Shown one piece after another: positions 26,134 through 34,674 of a stretch of 64,000 bases of DNA (the stretch's first letter is position 1; each line of letters begins with the position of its first letter). A program made the translations under genes and the position numbers. Under the pieces are notes generated by a model. It saw nothing but the letters and a program-made list of their open reading frames with translations. It ran no database searches and was not told where the DNA came from. Source of the DNA: Gordonia crocea (lineage in GTDB: Bacteria > Actinomycetota > Actinomycetes > Mycobacteriales > Mycobacteriaceae); assembly GCF_009932435.1 (NCBI RefSeq), contig NZ_BJOU01000001.1, positions 310,001 through 374,000 of the forward strand, read 5' to 3'.

Positions 26134-26808
26134 ATGTCCTGGGGTTTCTCACGCACGAAGCAGGTGATGGTCGACGCATCCGAGGCGCTGCCCGGACGCC
26201 CGGCCCCGATGCCGGTGGCCGCGGCCAACATCGTTTTGGGTACGCCGATGGTCTCTCCGGGCGGCGGGCTGTGCGACTGGGGGCCGGGCCGGCGCGCGGT
26301 CGTCCTCGGTGGTGGATGCTTTTGGGGGGTCGAGGAGATCTGTTGGCAGCTGCCGGGGGTGTACACCACCGCCGTCGGCTACGCGGGCGGATTCACGCCC
26401 AATCCGACCTACGAGGAGGTCTGCACGGCGCGGACCGGGCACACCGAAGCCGTGCTCGTCGTGTTCGACGAGGATCAGACCGATCTGGAAACCCTGCTGC
26501 GGGCCTTCTTTGAAACCCACGACCCGACGCAGGACATGCGCCAGGGCAACGACATCGGGACGCAGTACCGGTCGGCGGTGTTCACCTGTTCGGCCGATGA
26601 CGCCCGGCTCGCCCGCGAGGTCGCCGAGAAGTTCCAGCCGGCGTTGACCGCGGCCGGATACGGCTCCATCGCCACGGAGATCGCCGAGTTGTCCGATGCC
26701 GGCGACGGCCGCTTCTACTACGCCGAGGACTATCACCAGCAATATCTGGCGAAGAATCCCCACGGCTACCGCTGTCACGCGGCCACCGGAGTGACCTTCG
26801 CGTCGTGA
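26134..26808 (+). CDS. msrA: Peptide-methionine (S)-S-oxide reductase
   Basis: A 224-residue MsrA. The catalytic motif GGCFWGVEE is at residues 59-67, followed by GVYTTAVGYAGG, the EVCTARTGHTEAV segment and the FFETHDPT motif typical of the family. The C-terminal HGYRCHAATG holds the resolving-type cysteine. It repairs methionine-S-sulfoxide in proteins using thioredoxin. An N-terminal extension of about 45 residues is also common in actinobacterial MsrA. It overlaps the following gene by 4 nt (GTGA), so they share a transcript. Closeness to sodA suggests an oxidative-stress neighbourhood. Confidence 0.95.
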   Translation: MSWGFSRTKQVMVDASEALPGRPAPMPVAAANIVLGTPMVSPGGGLCDWGPGRRAVVLGGGCFWGVEEICWQLPGVYTTAVGYAGGFTPNPTYEEVCTARTGHTEAVLVVFDEDQTDLETLLRAFFETHDPTQDMRQGNDIGTQYRSAVFTCSADDARLAREVAEKFQPALTAAGYGSIATEIAELSDAGDGRFYYAEDYHQQYLAKNPHGYRCHAATGVTFAS

Positions 26809-27872
26809 TCACCCTCGAGCAGTGGAACCGGACACTCCTTGCTCGACAGCATCTGCTGGAGCGGATTGACGAGGACGTCATCGAGGTCGTCGACCGCTGT
26901 GTCGGCTTGCAGGCGCAAGACCCCCGGCCGCCGTTCGTCGCGCTGTGGTCGCGCATCGAGGGATTCGACCCGGCGGACTACGACGAGCTCCTGCGCGAGC
27001 GGGAGATCGTGCGGTCGGTGGTGTTGCGCGGAACGCTGCTCGCCATGGATGCCCTCGACGCCCGCTGGATGCGGGCGTTGGCCCAGCCGCGGATCGAGGC
27101 GGCCACCCGGACCAATCACCGGCTGCCCGCCGACGTCGATCCGAGAGAGGTGGTCGATACGGCCCGCGAGGCGCTGGCCGGCGACGGCCTCGGCTCGCGG
27201 GAGCTGCGCGATCGTCTGGCGCGGCGCTGGCCCGGGGCGCCGGCAGCCGATCTGATGGCGGTGGTCCGCGCCGGACTGCACCTCGTCCAGGTGCCGCCGC
27301 GCGGCACGTGGGCGGCCAAGGGGACCGGCGAGCCGGCGTACGCCCTGATCGACGAGTGGATCGGGCCGGGCGAACCGGCCGTTACCGGCGACGAGGCGAA
27401 GCGCGACCTGATCCGGATGTACCTGCGCGGCTTCGGGCCGGCCAGCGTCGCGGGCATCCAGACCTGGGCCGGGCTCACCGGCCTGGGGCCGTTGGTACAG
27501 GCGATGGTCGACGACTGGGAACTCAACCGGATCGACGGTCCCGGCGGCGAGGTGCTCTACGACCTCGACGGCCTGCCGATCGCCGATGGCGACGAGCCGG
27601 CGCCGGCCCGGCTGATCGCACCCTTCGACCACATCCTCGTCGCCCAGGCGCCGGGTGACCGCATCCGTGTCGCCGACCCCGAGCAGTTTGCGCGGACCGT
27701 CACGCCCAACGGGCGCAGCCCCGGCTTCGTCCTCGTCGACGGACGACTGGCCGGCACCTGGAAGTCCGACGGCACGGCGGTGGCGGTGGAACTCTTCGCC
27801 GACGTCTCACCGGCGCAGCGCCGCGACGTCGACGAGCAGGCGCAGATGCTCAGCGCCTTCCTCGCGGGCTGA
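26805..27872 (+). CDS. Winged-helix DNA-binding protein, AlkZ-like (HTH_42)
   Basis: A 355-residue protein of the HTH_42/AlkZ family. The diagnostic QxQ motif is in VGLQAQDPRPPF at residues 29-36. Tandem winged helices follow, with RSVVLRGTLLAMDALD near 70, the YLRGFGPASVAGIQTWAGL segment near 205 and RLIAPFDHILVA near 268. AlkZ proteins are DNA glycosylases that unhook interstrand crosslinks or remove alkylated bases, with glutamines of QxQ in the active site. Whether this member is catalytic is not proven. Overlap with msrA (GTGA) suggests coupled expression and a damage-repair theme. Confidence 0.8.
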   Translation: MITLEQWNRTLLARQHLLERIDEDVIEVVDRCVGLQAQDPRPPFVALWSRIEGFDPADYDELLREREIVRSVVLRGTLLAMDALDARWMRALAQPRIEAATRTNHRLPADVDPREVVDTAREALAGDGLGSRELRDRLARRWPGAPAADLMAVVRAGLHLVQVPPRGTWAAKGTGEPAYALIDEWIGPGEPAVTGDEAKRDLIRMYLRGFGPASVAGIQTWAGLTGLGPLVQAMVDDWELNRIDGPGGEVLYDLDGLPIADGDEPAPARLIAPFDHILVAQAPGDRIRVADPEQFARTVTPNGRSPGFVLVDGRLAGTWKSDGTAVAVELFADVSPAQRRDVDEQAQMLSAFLAG

Positions 27873-27940
27873 ATCCGGGCACCCACACCCCTTGCGGGGC
27901 CGCCTCGCGCCGGTTAATGTGAAGCCCGTTCATAAATGGG

Positions 27941-27959
27941 TTTGGTTACCCTAACTTAT
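27941..27959 (+). promoter_or_regulatory. IdeR/DtxR-type iron box
   Basis: TTTGGTTACCCTAACTTAT matches the 19-bp IdeR consensus TTAGGTTAGCCTAACCTAA at 15 of 19 positions. A plausible -10 (TAACTT, 27952-27957) lies inside it, so the bound repressor would block RNA polymerase. It overlaps an ATG at 27958. For that reason the next in-frame ATG at 27982 is taken as the real start of the transporter gene. Confidence 0.75.
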
Positions 27960-27981
27960 GCAGATCGGGGCATCTTCGGCC

Positions 27982-29763
27982 ATGACGACCGCGGACACGA
28001 AAGCACAGCAGCGCGCCGACGCGAAGGCGTTGAAGGACTTGATGCGCCCGGTCGCGGCGTCGCTGACCATCGGGCGGATCCTCGCGGTGGCGTCGGCCAT
28101 CCTCGCGGTCGTCCCGTATATCGCGCTGGTCCACATCGGCGACGTGTTGCTGGCCGCCGCCGGCACCGGGACCGCCGTCGACGGCGACGAGGTCCGCCGG
28201 TGGATCCGTATCCTCGTGACCACCTTCGCCGTGCGGCTCGGCATCTACCTCGTCGCTCTGCTCATCACCCACTTCGCCGATATCCGGTTCGGCCACCACG
28301 TGCGCGAGCGCATGGTCGAGCGGATGGCCCGCGTCCCGTTGGCGTGGTTCACGGCCACCAACTCGGGTCGGGTCCGCAAGGCGCTGCAGGACGACATCGG
28401 CACCGTGCACCACCTCATCGCCCACCAGCCGGTCGACGGCACCAACGCCGTCGTCATGCCGCTGGCATTGATGGTCTACGCCTTCATCGTCGACTGGCGG
28501 CTGGGTCTGCTCGCGATCGCCACGCTGCCGCTCTACATCGCGGCGATGAGCATCAGCATGCGCGGGATGGGCGAGAAGACCGTCGAGATGGACCAGCGGC
28601 TGTCGACGGTGTCGGCGCGGATGGTCGAATTCGTCACGGGCATCTCGGTGGTGAAGGCCTTCGGCCGCGTCGGCCGCGCCCACCGCGCCTATCAGGAATC
28701 CGCCGACGAGTTCCAGGACTTTTACTACGACTGGGTCCGTCCGCTCATCCGCGTGAGTGGGCTGGGGATGTCGCTGTTGGCCGTGCCGCTGGTCCTGCTG
28801 ATCAACATCGGCGGGGGCGCGTGGCTGGTGCACCGCGGGTCGGTGACCGCCGCCGACGTGTTGGCGACCTCGCTCATCGCCCTGCTCATCCCATACGGCA
28901 TCGAGACGCTGATGAACGCCATGTGGTCCAAGCAGATGGCCGGGGCGTCGGCGGGCCGCATCGTCGCGCTGTTGAACACCCCGGTGCTGCCCGACGACGG
29001 GGCGGCACAAACCCCCGAGTCGCACGAGGTGGTGTTCGACGACGTCAGTTACGCCTACGGGTCACAGACCGCCCTCGCCCTCGACGGCGTCGGTTTCACC
29101 CTCCGCGAGGGGACGGTGACCGCGCTGGTCGGACCGTCCGGGTCGGGCAAGTCGACCATTGCCACGCTGCTGGCGCGGTTCGACGACCCGCAGTCGGGGT
29201 CCATCACGATCGGCGGGGTGCCGGTGTCCAGAGTGCGCGACCTGTATTCCCACGTCGGCTTCGTGCTGCAGGATCCGCAACTGCTGGGTATCAGCATCCG
29301 CGACAACATCACCCTGGGCCGACCCGACGCCACCGACGAGCAGATCCGCCACGCGGCCCGGGCCGCCCGAGTGCTCGACGAGATCGAGGCGCTGCCAGCC
29401 GGATTCGACACCGTCTACGGCAGCGACACCGGACTGTCCGGCGGCCAGGCCCAGCGGATCGCCATCGCCCGGGCGCTGCTCGTCGACGCGCCGATCCTGA
29501 TTCTCGACGAGGCGACCGCGCTGACCGACCCGGAATCGCAGCACCAGATCCAACAGGCGCTGTCCGAGCTGGCCCGCGGCCGCACGGTCCTGCTCATCGG
29601 CCACCGTCCCGAGGTCATCAAGGGCGTGCACCAGATCGTCCTGATCGAATCCGGCCGCGTCGTGGCGACCGGCACCCACGAATCACTGTCTGACGAACCC
29701 GGCTACGCCCGCCTGTGGCAGTCGGCCGGCGCCGCCATCGACGCACGAGGAGACCGACGATGA
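27982..29763 (+). CDS. ABC transporter permease/ATPase, siderophore importer type (IrtA/YbtP-like)
   Basis: A 593-residue half-transporter. Residues 25-300 form six membrane helices of the type IV exporter fold; the LAVVPYIALVHIGDVLLAA region opens it. Residues 340-580 form the ATPase: GPSGSGKST, signature LSGGQAQR, Walker B LILDEATALTD. The iron box directly upstream and the tandem partner gene identify the pair as an iron-regulated IrtAB/YbtPQ-like system. Those systems import ferric siderophores in spite of the exporter fold. Unlike mycobacterial IrtA it has no N-terminal siderophore-interaction (FAD) domain. It overlaps the partner by ATGA. The substrate siderophore is not known. Confidence 0.85.
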   Translation: MTTADTKAQQRADAKALKDLMRPVAASLTIGRILAVASAILAVVPYIALVHIGDVLLAAAGTGTAVDGDEVRRWIRILVTTFAVRLGIYLVALLITHFADIRFGHHVRERMVERMARVPLAWFTATNSGRVRKALQDDIGTVHHLIAHQPVDGTNAVVMPLALMVYAFIVDWRLGLLAIATLPLYIAAMSISMRGMGEKTVEMDQRLSTVSARMVEFVTGISVVKAFGRVGRAHRAYQESADEFQDFYYDWVRPLIRVSGLGMSLLAVPLVLLINIGGGAWLVHRGSVTAADVLATSLIALLIPYGIETLMNAMWSKQMAGASAGRIVALLNTPVLPDDGAAQTPESHEVVFDDVSYAYGSQTALALDGVGFTLREGTVTALVGPSGSGKSTIATLLARFDDPQSGSITIGGVPVSRVRDLYSHVGFVLQDPQLLGISIRDNITLGRPDATDEQIRHAARAARVLDEIEALPAGFDTVYGSDTGLSGGQAQRIAIARALLVDAPILILDEATALTDPESQHQIQQALSELARGRTVLLIGHRPEVIKGVHQIVLIESGRVVATGTHESLSDEPGYARLWQSAGAAIDARGDRR

Positions 29764-31517
29764 ACCTGCCTTTGATCGACGTCGTGCCGCGCTTGCGGCG
29801 AATGGTCTCCCAACCCGAGGCCATCAACCCCGCACTGCTCATCGCGATGGCCACCGGCCTCGTCGAGGGGCTGGCCCTGGCCGCGCTGCTGCCGGCGATC
29901 AGCTCGCTGGCCGCCGACGAGGCGGCGTGGGGCATGGGGGTCTGGGGCTGGGTGGTCGTCTTCGCCGTGCTCGCGCTCGCCAGTTACGGGCTCAACTACT
30001 GGCAGAGCCAACGGACCTATGCGGTCGCCCTGGACTTCCTCTACAGCATCCACCGCATCGTCGGCGACCAGGTGGCCAAGCAGCCGTTGGGATGGTTCGC
30101 CCGACCGGTGGCCGGGCGGCTGTCGCGGATGGTGTCCACCGAGCTGATGCAGGCCGGCGAGATCTTCGCCCACATGATCGGCCCGCTGGTCGCCCGGATC
30201 TCCGCCGCGATCGTCATCGTGGTCGCCGCCTGGTGCTGGAACCCGCTGCTGGGCCTGGTACTCACCGTCGCCGCTCCGGTCTTCGTCGTGATCACCCTGG
30301 TATCCACCGGGTTCATGCGCAAGGGGCGGGCCATCCACGAGCCGGAGGAGGTCATCCTCGCCGACCGCATCGTCGAGTTCTCGCAGTGCCAGGGCGCGCT
30401 GCGTTCCTGCGGGCGGTCGGAAGACTTCACCCCGCTGGCGGACGCGTTGGAGGCGACGCGCGCCGCCAAGCACCGGGCGATGTGGTTGGAGACGGCCGGA
30501 ATGTTGTTGAGCGGCATGGTGACCCAGGCGGTCATCGTCGCGCTGATCACCGTCGCCGGATCGCTGGCGGTGTCCGGGTCGCTGGAGCCGATCCCGGCGC
30601 TGGCGTTCATCGGTCTGGCACTGCGGTTCACCTCGACGCTGTCGGCGATCACCGAGAGTGCGATGGCGCTGGAGTCGCGGCGACCGTTGCTCGACGCCCT
30701 CGACGAGGTCATCACCGCGCAGCCGCTCCCCGAACCGGCGCAGGACGCCGAGTTGACCGCGCCGGGCACCGTCGAGCTGCGCGACGTCACCTTCGCCTAC
30801 GCGCCCGGCGCCGACCCGGTGCTGCGCGATGTCTCGGTGACCGTGCCCGCAGGGTCGATGATCGCGCTGGTCGGGCCGTCGGGCAGCGGCAAGACGACGA
30901 TCGCGAAGCTCGTGAGCCGGTTCTACGACGTCGACGCCGGAGTCGTGAGCGTGGGGGGCGTACCGGTCACCCAGCAGCGCACCGAGCAGCTGATGGGGCA
31001 ACTGTCCATGGTGTTCCAGGACGTCTACCTCTTCGACGACACGCTCGCGGCCAACATCGCCATCGGCCGGGACGGCGCGTCGGCCACCGAGGTGCTCGCC
31101 GCGGCCGAACTCGCCGGGGTCAACGAGATCGCCCAGCGGTTGCCCCAGGGGTGGGACACCCCGGTGGGTGAGGGCGGCCGCGCGCTGTCAGGCGGCGAGC
31201 GGCAGCGCGTCGCCATCGCGCGGGCGCTGCTGAAGCAGGCGCCGATCGTGTTGCTCGACGAGGCGACGTCGGCGCTCGACGTGGAGAACGAGGCGCATAT
31301 CGTCGCCGCGGTGGAGACGTTGCGGGAACGGTCGACTGTGATGATCATCGCGCACCGGCTCGACACGATCGCCAAGGCGGATCGGATCGTCTCCCTGGAC
31401 AGCGATGGGGGAGTCGAGGCGGTGGGCACCCATGACGAGTTGCGCGCGGCCGGCGGCACCTACGCCCGGTTCTGGGACCGGCTGCACAGCGCACAGGGGT
31501 GGCAGCTCACGAACTAA
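29760..31517 (+). CDS. ABC transporter permease/ATPase, siderophore importer type (IrtB/YbtQ-like)
   Basis: A 585-residue half-transporter, partner of the preceding gene. Membrane helices occupy residues 20-290, and the ATPase residues 335-580: GPSGSGKTT, ALSGGERQR, IVLLDEATSALD. Both subunits keep the catalytic Glu after Walker B, so both ATP sites may work. The start ATG overlaps the upstream stop (ATGA). Expression should follow the iron box at 27941. The IrtB assignment rests on gene order and length (M. tuberculosis IrtB is about 579 residues). Confidence 0.85.
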   Translation: MNLPLIDVVPRLRRMVSQPEAINPALLIAMATGLVEGLALAALLPAISSLAADEAAWGMGVWGWVVVFAVLALASYGLNYWQSQRTYAVALDFLYSIHRIVGDQVAKQPLGWFARPVAGRLSRMVSTELMQAGEIFAHMIGPLVARISAAIVIVVAAWCWNPLLGLVLTVAAPVFVVITLVSTGFMRKGRAIHEPEEVILADRIVEFSQCQGALRSCGRSEDFTPLADALEATRAAKHRAMWLETAGMLLSGMVTQAVIVALITVAGSLAVSGSLEPIPALAFIGLALRFTSTLSAITESAMALESRRPLLDALDEVITAQPLPEPAQDAELTAPGTVELRDVTFAYAPGADPVLRDVSVTVPAGSMIALVGPSGSGKTTIAKLVSRFYDVDAGVVSVGGVPVTQQRTEQLMGQLSMVFQDVYLFDDTLAANIAIGRDGASATEVLAAAELAGVNEIAQRLPQGWDTPVGEGGRALSGGERQRVAIARALLKQAPIVLLDEATSALDVENEAHIVAAVETLRERSTVMIIAHRLDTIAKADRIVSLDSDGGVEAVGTHDELRAAGGTYARFWDRLHSAQGWQLTN

Positions 31518-31520
31518 TGT
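31515..31520 (+). promoter_or_regulatory. -10 element, leaderless TetR gene
   Basis: TAATGT with 6 nt to the GTG at 31527. It overlaps the stop codon of the upstream ABC gene, so the regulator can be transcribed on its own. Confidence 0.5.
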
Positions 31521-31526
31521 GGACAC

Positions 31527-32174
31527 GTGCATGTGTCTTCCGGTGGGGTCCGCGGTGCCAAGAAGTCCGGCCGCAAGCCGGGCTTCGACGCCGATGACGT
31601 CGTGGCCGCGGCGTTGGCCGAAGGCATCGACACGTTCACGATGTCGGCCGTCGCCGATCGGATCGGGGTCGTCACCGGCGCGATCTACCGGTTGTTCCCG
31701 TCGCGCGACGACCTGGTCGTCGCCTGCCTGGACACCGCGGCGGCCACGCTGCGCCTCCCCGGTCGCGACGACGACTGGGCCTCGGTGCTGCAGCTGTGGG
31801 CCGACGAGTGTTGGCGGGTGTGCGAGGACTTTCCCGGATTGAGCCGGTTGCTCTACGCGCTTCCGACCGCCTTCACCCGGATCCAGCACGTACTCGCCGC
31901 CTATTCGGCGGCCATCGAGCGGTCGGGGCGGAGTACGGCCCAGGCGATGTTCGCCTTGGACTTCCTCGGCGACACGGTGATCGCGTCCCACATGGGGATC
32001 GTCGCGATGCGCGTCGTGGACGCCGACGGTGCGACGGGGTGGGACCGGGTTCGCGACGCCCTCGCCGACGGTGCGCTGATGCAGCCGGATGATTCTTGGG
32101 CCGAGCGCGGCACGGTGGACGTGAAGGTCGGCTTCATCATCAAGGGCCTCGAGCGCGACTGGCCGGCGCTCTGA
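31527..32174 (+). CDS. TetR-family transcriptional regulator
   Basis: A 215-residue regulator. The N-terminal HTH spans residues about 18-62: FDADDVVAAALAEGID, then MSAVADRIGVVTGAIYRLF and SRDDLVVACLD. The helix YRLFPSRDDL is the usual TetR recognition end. The C-terminal ligand domain is not diagnostic. It follows the iron-regulated ABC pair by only 9 nt and could respond to the transported compound, but it may also serve the next locus. GTG start, probably leaderless. Confidence 0.85.
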   Translation: MHVSSGGVRGAKKSGRKPGFDADDVVAAALAEGIDTFTMSAVADRIGVVTGAIYRLFPSRDDLVVACLDTAAATLRLPGRDDDWASVLQLWADECWRVCEDFPGLSRLLYALPTAFTRIQHVLAAYSAAIERSGRSTAQAMFALDFLGDTVIASHMGIVAMRVVDADGATGWDRVRDALADGALMQPDDSWAERGTVDVKVGFIIKGLERDWPAL

Positions 32175-32210
32175 CCCGCGCGGATTCCGATTCGCCGCCG
32201 CCGCGCCACC

Positions 32211-32441
32211 TTTTCCACAAGTTATCCACAGGCGTTGTGCGGTTTGTGGGATTGAACAAAACTTCGCGCGCGTGGTGCGCAATGGTGCTGGAAGTTTGCC
32301 ATGGGGTGGGCAATCAAGTGACGCTGCTCACAATGGAATCCGATTAGATGACTAAGTGAAATCGGGTATTCACTCTCCCGTAGAGCCGATGGTGCTGTCG
32401 GATGGGGGTAACCCACAGTTATCCGGATGACCTGTGGATAT
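32211..32441. other. Non-coding region with a cluster of DnaA-box-like 9-mers
   Basis: This 339-bp gap (32175-32513) carries no gene and is richer in A+T than its flanks. It holds a perfect DnaA box TTATCCACA (32222-32230), TTTTCCACA three bases earlier (32211-32219), TAACCCACA (32409-32417), TTATCCGGA (32419-32427) and, on the other strand, ATATCCACA (32433-32441). The right-hand group also forms a hyphenated inverted repeat CCACAG..ATCCGGAT..CTGTGG (32413-32437). dnaA and dnaN are not nearby, so it is not the usual oriC. Confidence 0.6.
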
Positions 32442-32501
32442 CTAGGGCACCCCGCCGGTTGAAGGGTTGACGTTGACGTCCCCCATATCGGTGGGGTGTG
32501 C

Positions 32502-32507
32502 CACGAT
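32502..32507 (+). promoter_or_regulatory. Possible -10 element of the rhodanese operon
   Basis: CACGAT, a variant of TANNNT, is followed by 6 nt and the ATG at 32514. Two overlapping TTGACG motifs (32467-32478) lie about 24-30 bp further upstream, so the -35 spacing is not ideal. Confidence 0.35.
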
Positions 32508-32513
32508 GGAGTC

Positions 32514-32843
32514 ATGCCCGCATTCGAACAGGTGCCGGTGACCGAACTCCCCGACGACTTCACCAACGAGACCGACCGCCTACTGCTCGATATCCGCGAG
32601 CCCGACGAATGGCAGGAGGGCCACATCCGAGGTGCGCTCCACATCCCGCTGGGCCAGGTACCGGAGCGGATCGACGAGATCGACCCGGACGTCGACCTCT
32701 ATGTCATCTGCCGCACCAGCGGCCGCTCGTTCCGCATGCTCGAATACTTCGAGCACGTGGGCCGCGAGGGAATCATCGTCGAAGGCGGAATGGTCGCCTG
32801 GGAGGCCGGCGGCAAACCCGTCGTGACGGGGGACGAGGGATGA
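32514..32843 (+). CDS. Rhodanese-like domain protein
   Basis: A 109-residue single-domain sulfurtransferase. Residues 22-36 hold [16 protein letters not shown], the family opening, and the active-site loop is CRTSGRS near residue 65, with Cys as persulfide carrier. A closing [13 protein letters not shown] is also typical. It is cytosolic. It may deliver sulfane sulfur or act in thiol homeostasis; the loop sequence does not point to one acceptor. It starts an operon with overlapping stops and starts that continues into the DUF4328 gene. Confidence 0.9.
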   Translation: MPAFEQVPVTELPDDFTNETDRLLLDIREPDEWQEGHIRGALHIPLGQVPERIDEIDPDVDLYVICRTSGRSFRMLEYFEHVGREGIIVEGGMVAWEAGGKPVVTGDEG

Positions 32844-33892
32844 CCCAGCCTTCTGGCTCGCGCTTGGTCGACCTCTGCCGGAACTGCCGCATCCAGGCCC
32901 CTCACCGGGCCGGCCGAACCCGCTGCCCGCGGTGCAACGGCGTGCTCGTCGTCGTGTCCCCGGATCGGGTGGCACAGGCACTGGCCGAGCGGCCGCAAGC
33001 CTTTACCGCGCACCCCCCGGGGGCGGCACCGCGCCCGGGACCCGGGCAGCAGCAGCGAGGCTTCCCGACGCGCCGCCGGACACCCGCGAAGGTCCGATGG
33101 GTCGCGCAGCGCCCACCCGAGGCCCGGCCGAAACCGCGCCGGACATCCTCGGGTGCCGCGCGGCCGACGCCACGGTATTCGAGCATCCCGACCTGGGGGT
33201 TGCAGGACCTGCCGGCCACGTGGATGGCCATCCCCGTCGAGGAGCAGGCCCGCGCCGAATCGATCAAGCTGCATCGCGCGGCCCGGAACAGCGCCTTCGT
33301 GTTGGTGGCCGCGGCCTTCCTGCACCTGCTCCGCTACTTCATCGCCGTCCTCGGCCGCGACAACCTGATCCCCGGGTGGCTCGACATCATCACCTCGTCG
33401 CTGGTGATCGTGGCCGGCCTGGCCGCGGTGGGCGTGGCGCTCTACGCGCTCTACCACTTCGGCGCCTGGGTGCTCGCCATGCGCGCGCTCGGCTATCGCC
33501 ACGAGCACCGGCTGGATCCGCGTCCCCGGTGGCTGCTGTGGGCGTGTTCGGTGGTACCGCTGGTCAACGTGGTGACCGCGCCGTTCGTCGTCCGCGAGGC
33601 CGCCTTGGTGGACTCCCGGGTGTCCGGGTCGCGGGCAACCGTCGAGTTGCGCAAGATCGCGATCGCGTGGGCACTGGCGAACGCGTTCGCCGTCGTCGCG
33701 ATTGTCACCCGATGGGCCGGCGATCGCAGCGGCAGCCTGCAGACCCAAGGCGACGCCATGGTGTGGACCATCGTTTCGGCCCTCGTGTCGGCGGCGTTCG
33801 CCTGGTGGATGGTGCCGCGGCTGATCCGCGTCTTCTCGCCGACCGAGGCCGCTGCAACCGGCACGCGGCGTCGGCGCTGGGTCAACGCATGA
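32840..33892 (+). CDS. Zinc-ribbon plus DUF4328 membrane protein (Rv3843c-like)
   Basis: A 350-residue protein. Residues 13-32 carry two CxxC pairs ([20 protein letters not shown]), a probable zinc ribbon. A Pro/Arg-rich linker follows to about residue 115. The C-terminal half has six or so membrane helices: [19 protein letters not shown], then [18 protein letters not shown], and so on, which fits DUF4328. The gene order next to glpQ mirrors M. tuberculosis Rv3843c-glpQ1. The function is unknown. It begins at an ATG overlapping the rhodanese stop and ends with an ATGA overlap onto glpQ. Confidence 0.8.
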   Translation: MTQPSGSRLVDLCRNCRIQAPHRAGRTRCPRCNGVLVVVSPDRVAQALAERPQAFTAHPPGAAPRPGPGQQQRGFPTRRRTPAKVRWVAQRPPEARPKPRRTSSGAARPTPRYSSIPTWGLQDLPATWMAIPVEEQARAESIKLHRAARNSAFVLVAAAFLHLLRYFIAVLGRDNLIPGWLDIITSSLVIVAGLAAVGVALYALYHFGAWVLAMRALGYRHEHRLDPRPRWLLWACSVVPLVNVVTAPFVVREAALVDSRVSGSRATVELRKIAIAWALANAFAVVAIVTRWAGDRSGSLQTQGDAMVWTIVSALVSAAFAWWMVPRLIRVFSPTEAAATGTRRRRWVNA

Positions 33893-34671
33893 CTGCCGCG
33901 CGCGTGTCCCGGTCCGGGAAGCCGGCCGTGGTCGCGCACCGCGGCGCCTCGGGGCAAGCCCCGGAACACACGCTGGCCGCCTACGAACTGGCGTTGTCGC
34001 AGGGGGCCGACGGACTCGAATGCGATATTCGGCTGACCGCCGACGGCGAGTTGGTGTGCATCCACGACCGGACCATCGACCGGACCTCGGACGGGACCGG
34101 CCCGGTCAGTGAGATGTCGTTGGCGCAGTTGCGCGAGCACGACTTCGGCAGTTGGCACGGCGGCAAGCCCGCGTCGGTGTTGACCCTGGACGAACTGCTG
34201 ACCCTGACCCTCGATTGGCGCCGACCGGTCCGGCTGTTCATCGAGACCAAGCACCCCGTGCGGTTCGGCAGCCTCGTCGAGGTGAAGCTGTTGGAGATGC
34301 TGCGCCGGTTCGGCGTCGCGACCCCGCCGTCGGCCGATCACAGTCGGGCGGTGGTGATCTCGTTCTCGTCGTCGGGGGTGTGGCGGATCCGGCGGCACGC
34401 GCCGATGCTGCCGACGATCCTGCTCGGCGACACCGCCCGGGTCCTGGGCGGGAGTGCGGCAACGGCCGTCGGTGCCACCGGGATCGGCCCGTCGGTTCAA
34501 ACCCTGCGGCTTCATCCCGAACTCGTCGACAAGGCGGCAGCGGCCGGGCGGGTCACCTACTGTTGGACGGTCGACGAGCAGCGCGACGTTGCCATGTGCG
34601 CCGAGATCGGGGTGCGGTGGATCGCCACGAACCACCCGGCCGACGTGCGGGACTGGCTGGTCACGGTCTGA
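33889..34671 (+). CDS. glpQ1: Glycerophosphodiester phosphodiesterase
   Basis: A 260-residue GDPD enzyme cleaving glycerophosphodiesters to sn-glycerol 3-phosphate and an alcohol. Catalytic elements are [16 protein letters not shown] near residue 17 (first His and metal-binding Glu), [19 protein letters not shown] (Glu, Asp, second His), and LFIETKHP. The C-terminal [20 protein letters not shown] is the usual closing block. No signal peptide is seen, so it probably acts in the cytosol on phospholipid breakdown products. It starts at an ATG overlapping the previous stop. Its gene order matches M. tuberculosis glpQ1. Confidence 0.94.
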   Translation: MTAARVSRSGKPAVVAHRGASGQAPEHTLAAYELALSQGADGLECDIRLTADGELVCIHDRTIDRTSDGTGPVSEMSLAQLREHDFGSWHGGKPASVLTLDELLTLTLDWRRPVRLFIETKHPVRFGSLVEVKLLEMLRRFGVATPPSADHSRAVVISFSSSGVWRIRRHAPMLPTILLGDTARVLGGSAATAVGATGIGPSVQTLRLHPELVDKAAAAGRVTYCWTVDEQRDVAMCAEIGVRWIATNHPADVRDWLVTV

Positions 34672-34674
34672 CCG

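Noticed and set aside
27885..27920. Hairpin after the AlkZ-like gene
   Set aside because: CCCC-TTGC-GGGG is only a 4-bp stem and no U tract follows.
32175..32513. Chromosomal origin oriC
   Set aside because: DnaA boxes are present, but dnaA, dnaN, rpmH and gyrB are not nearby, so the usual actinobacterial origin context is absent.
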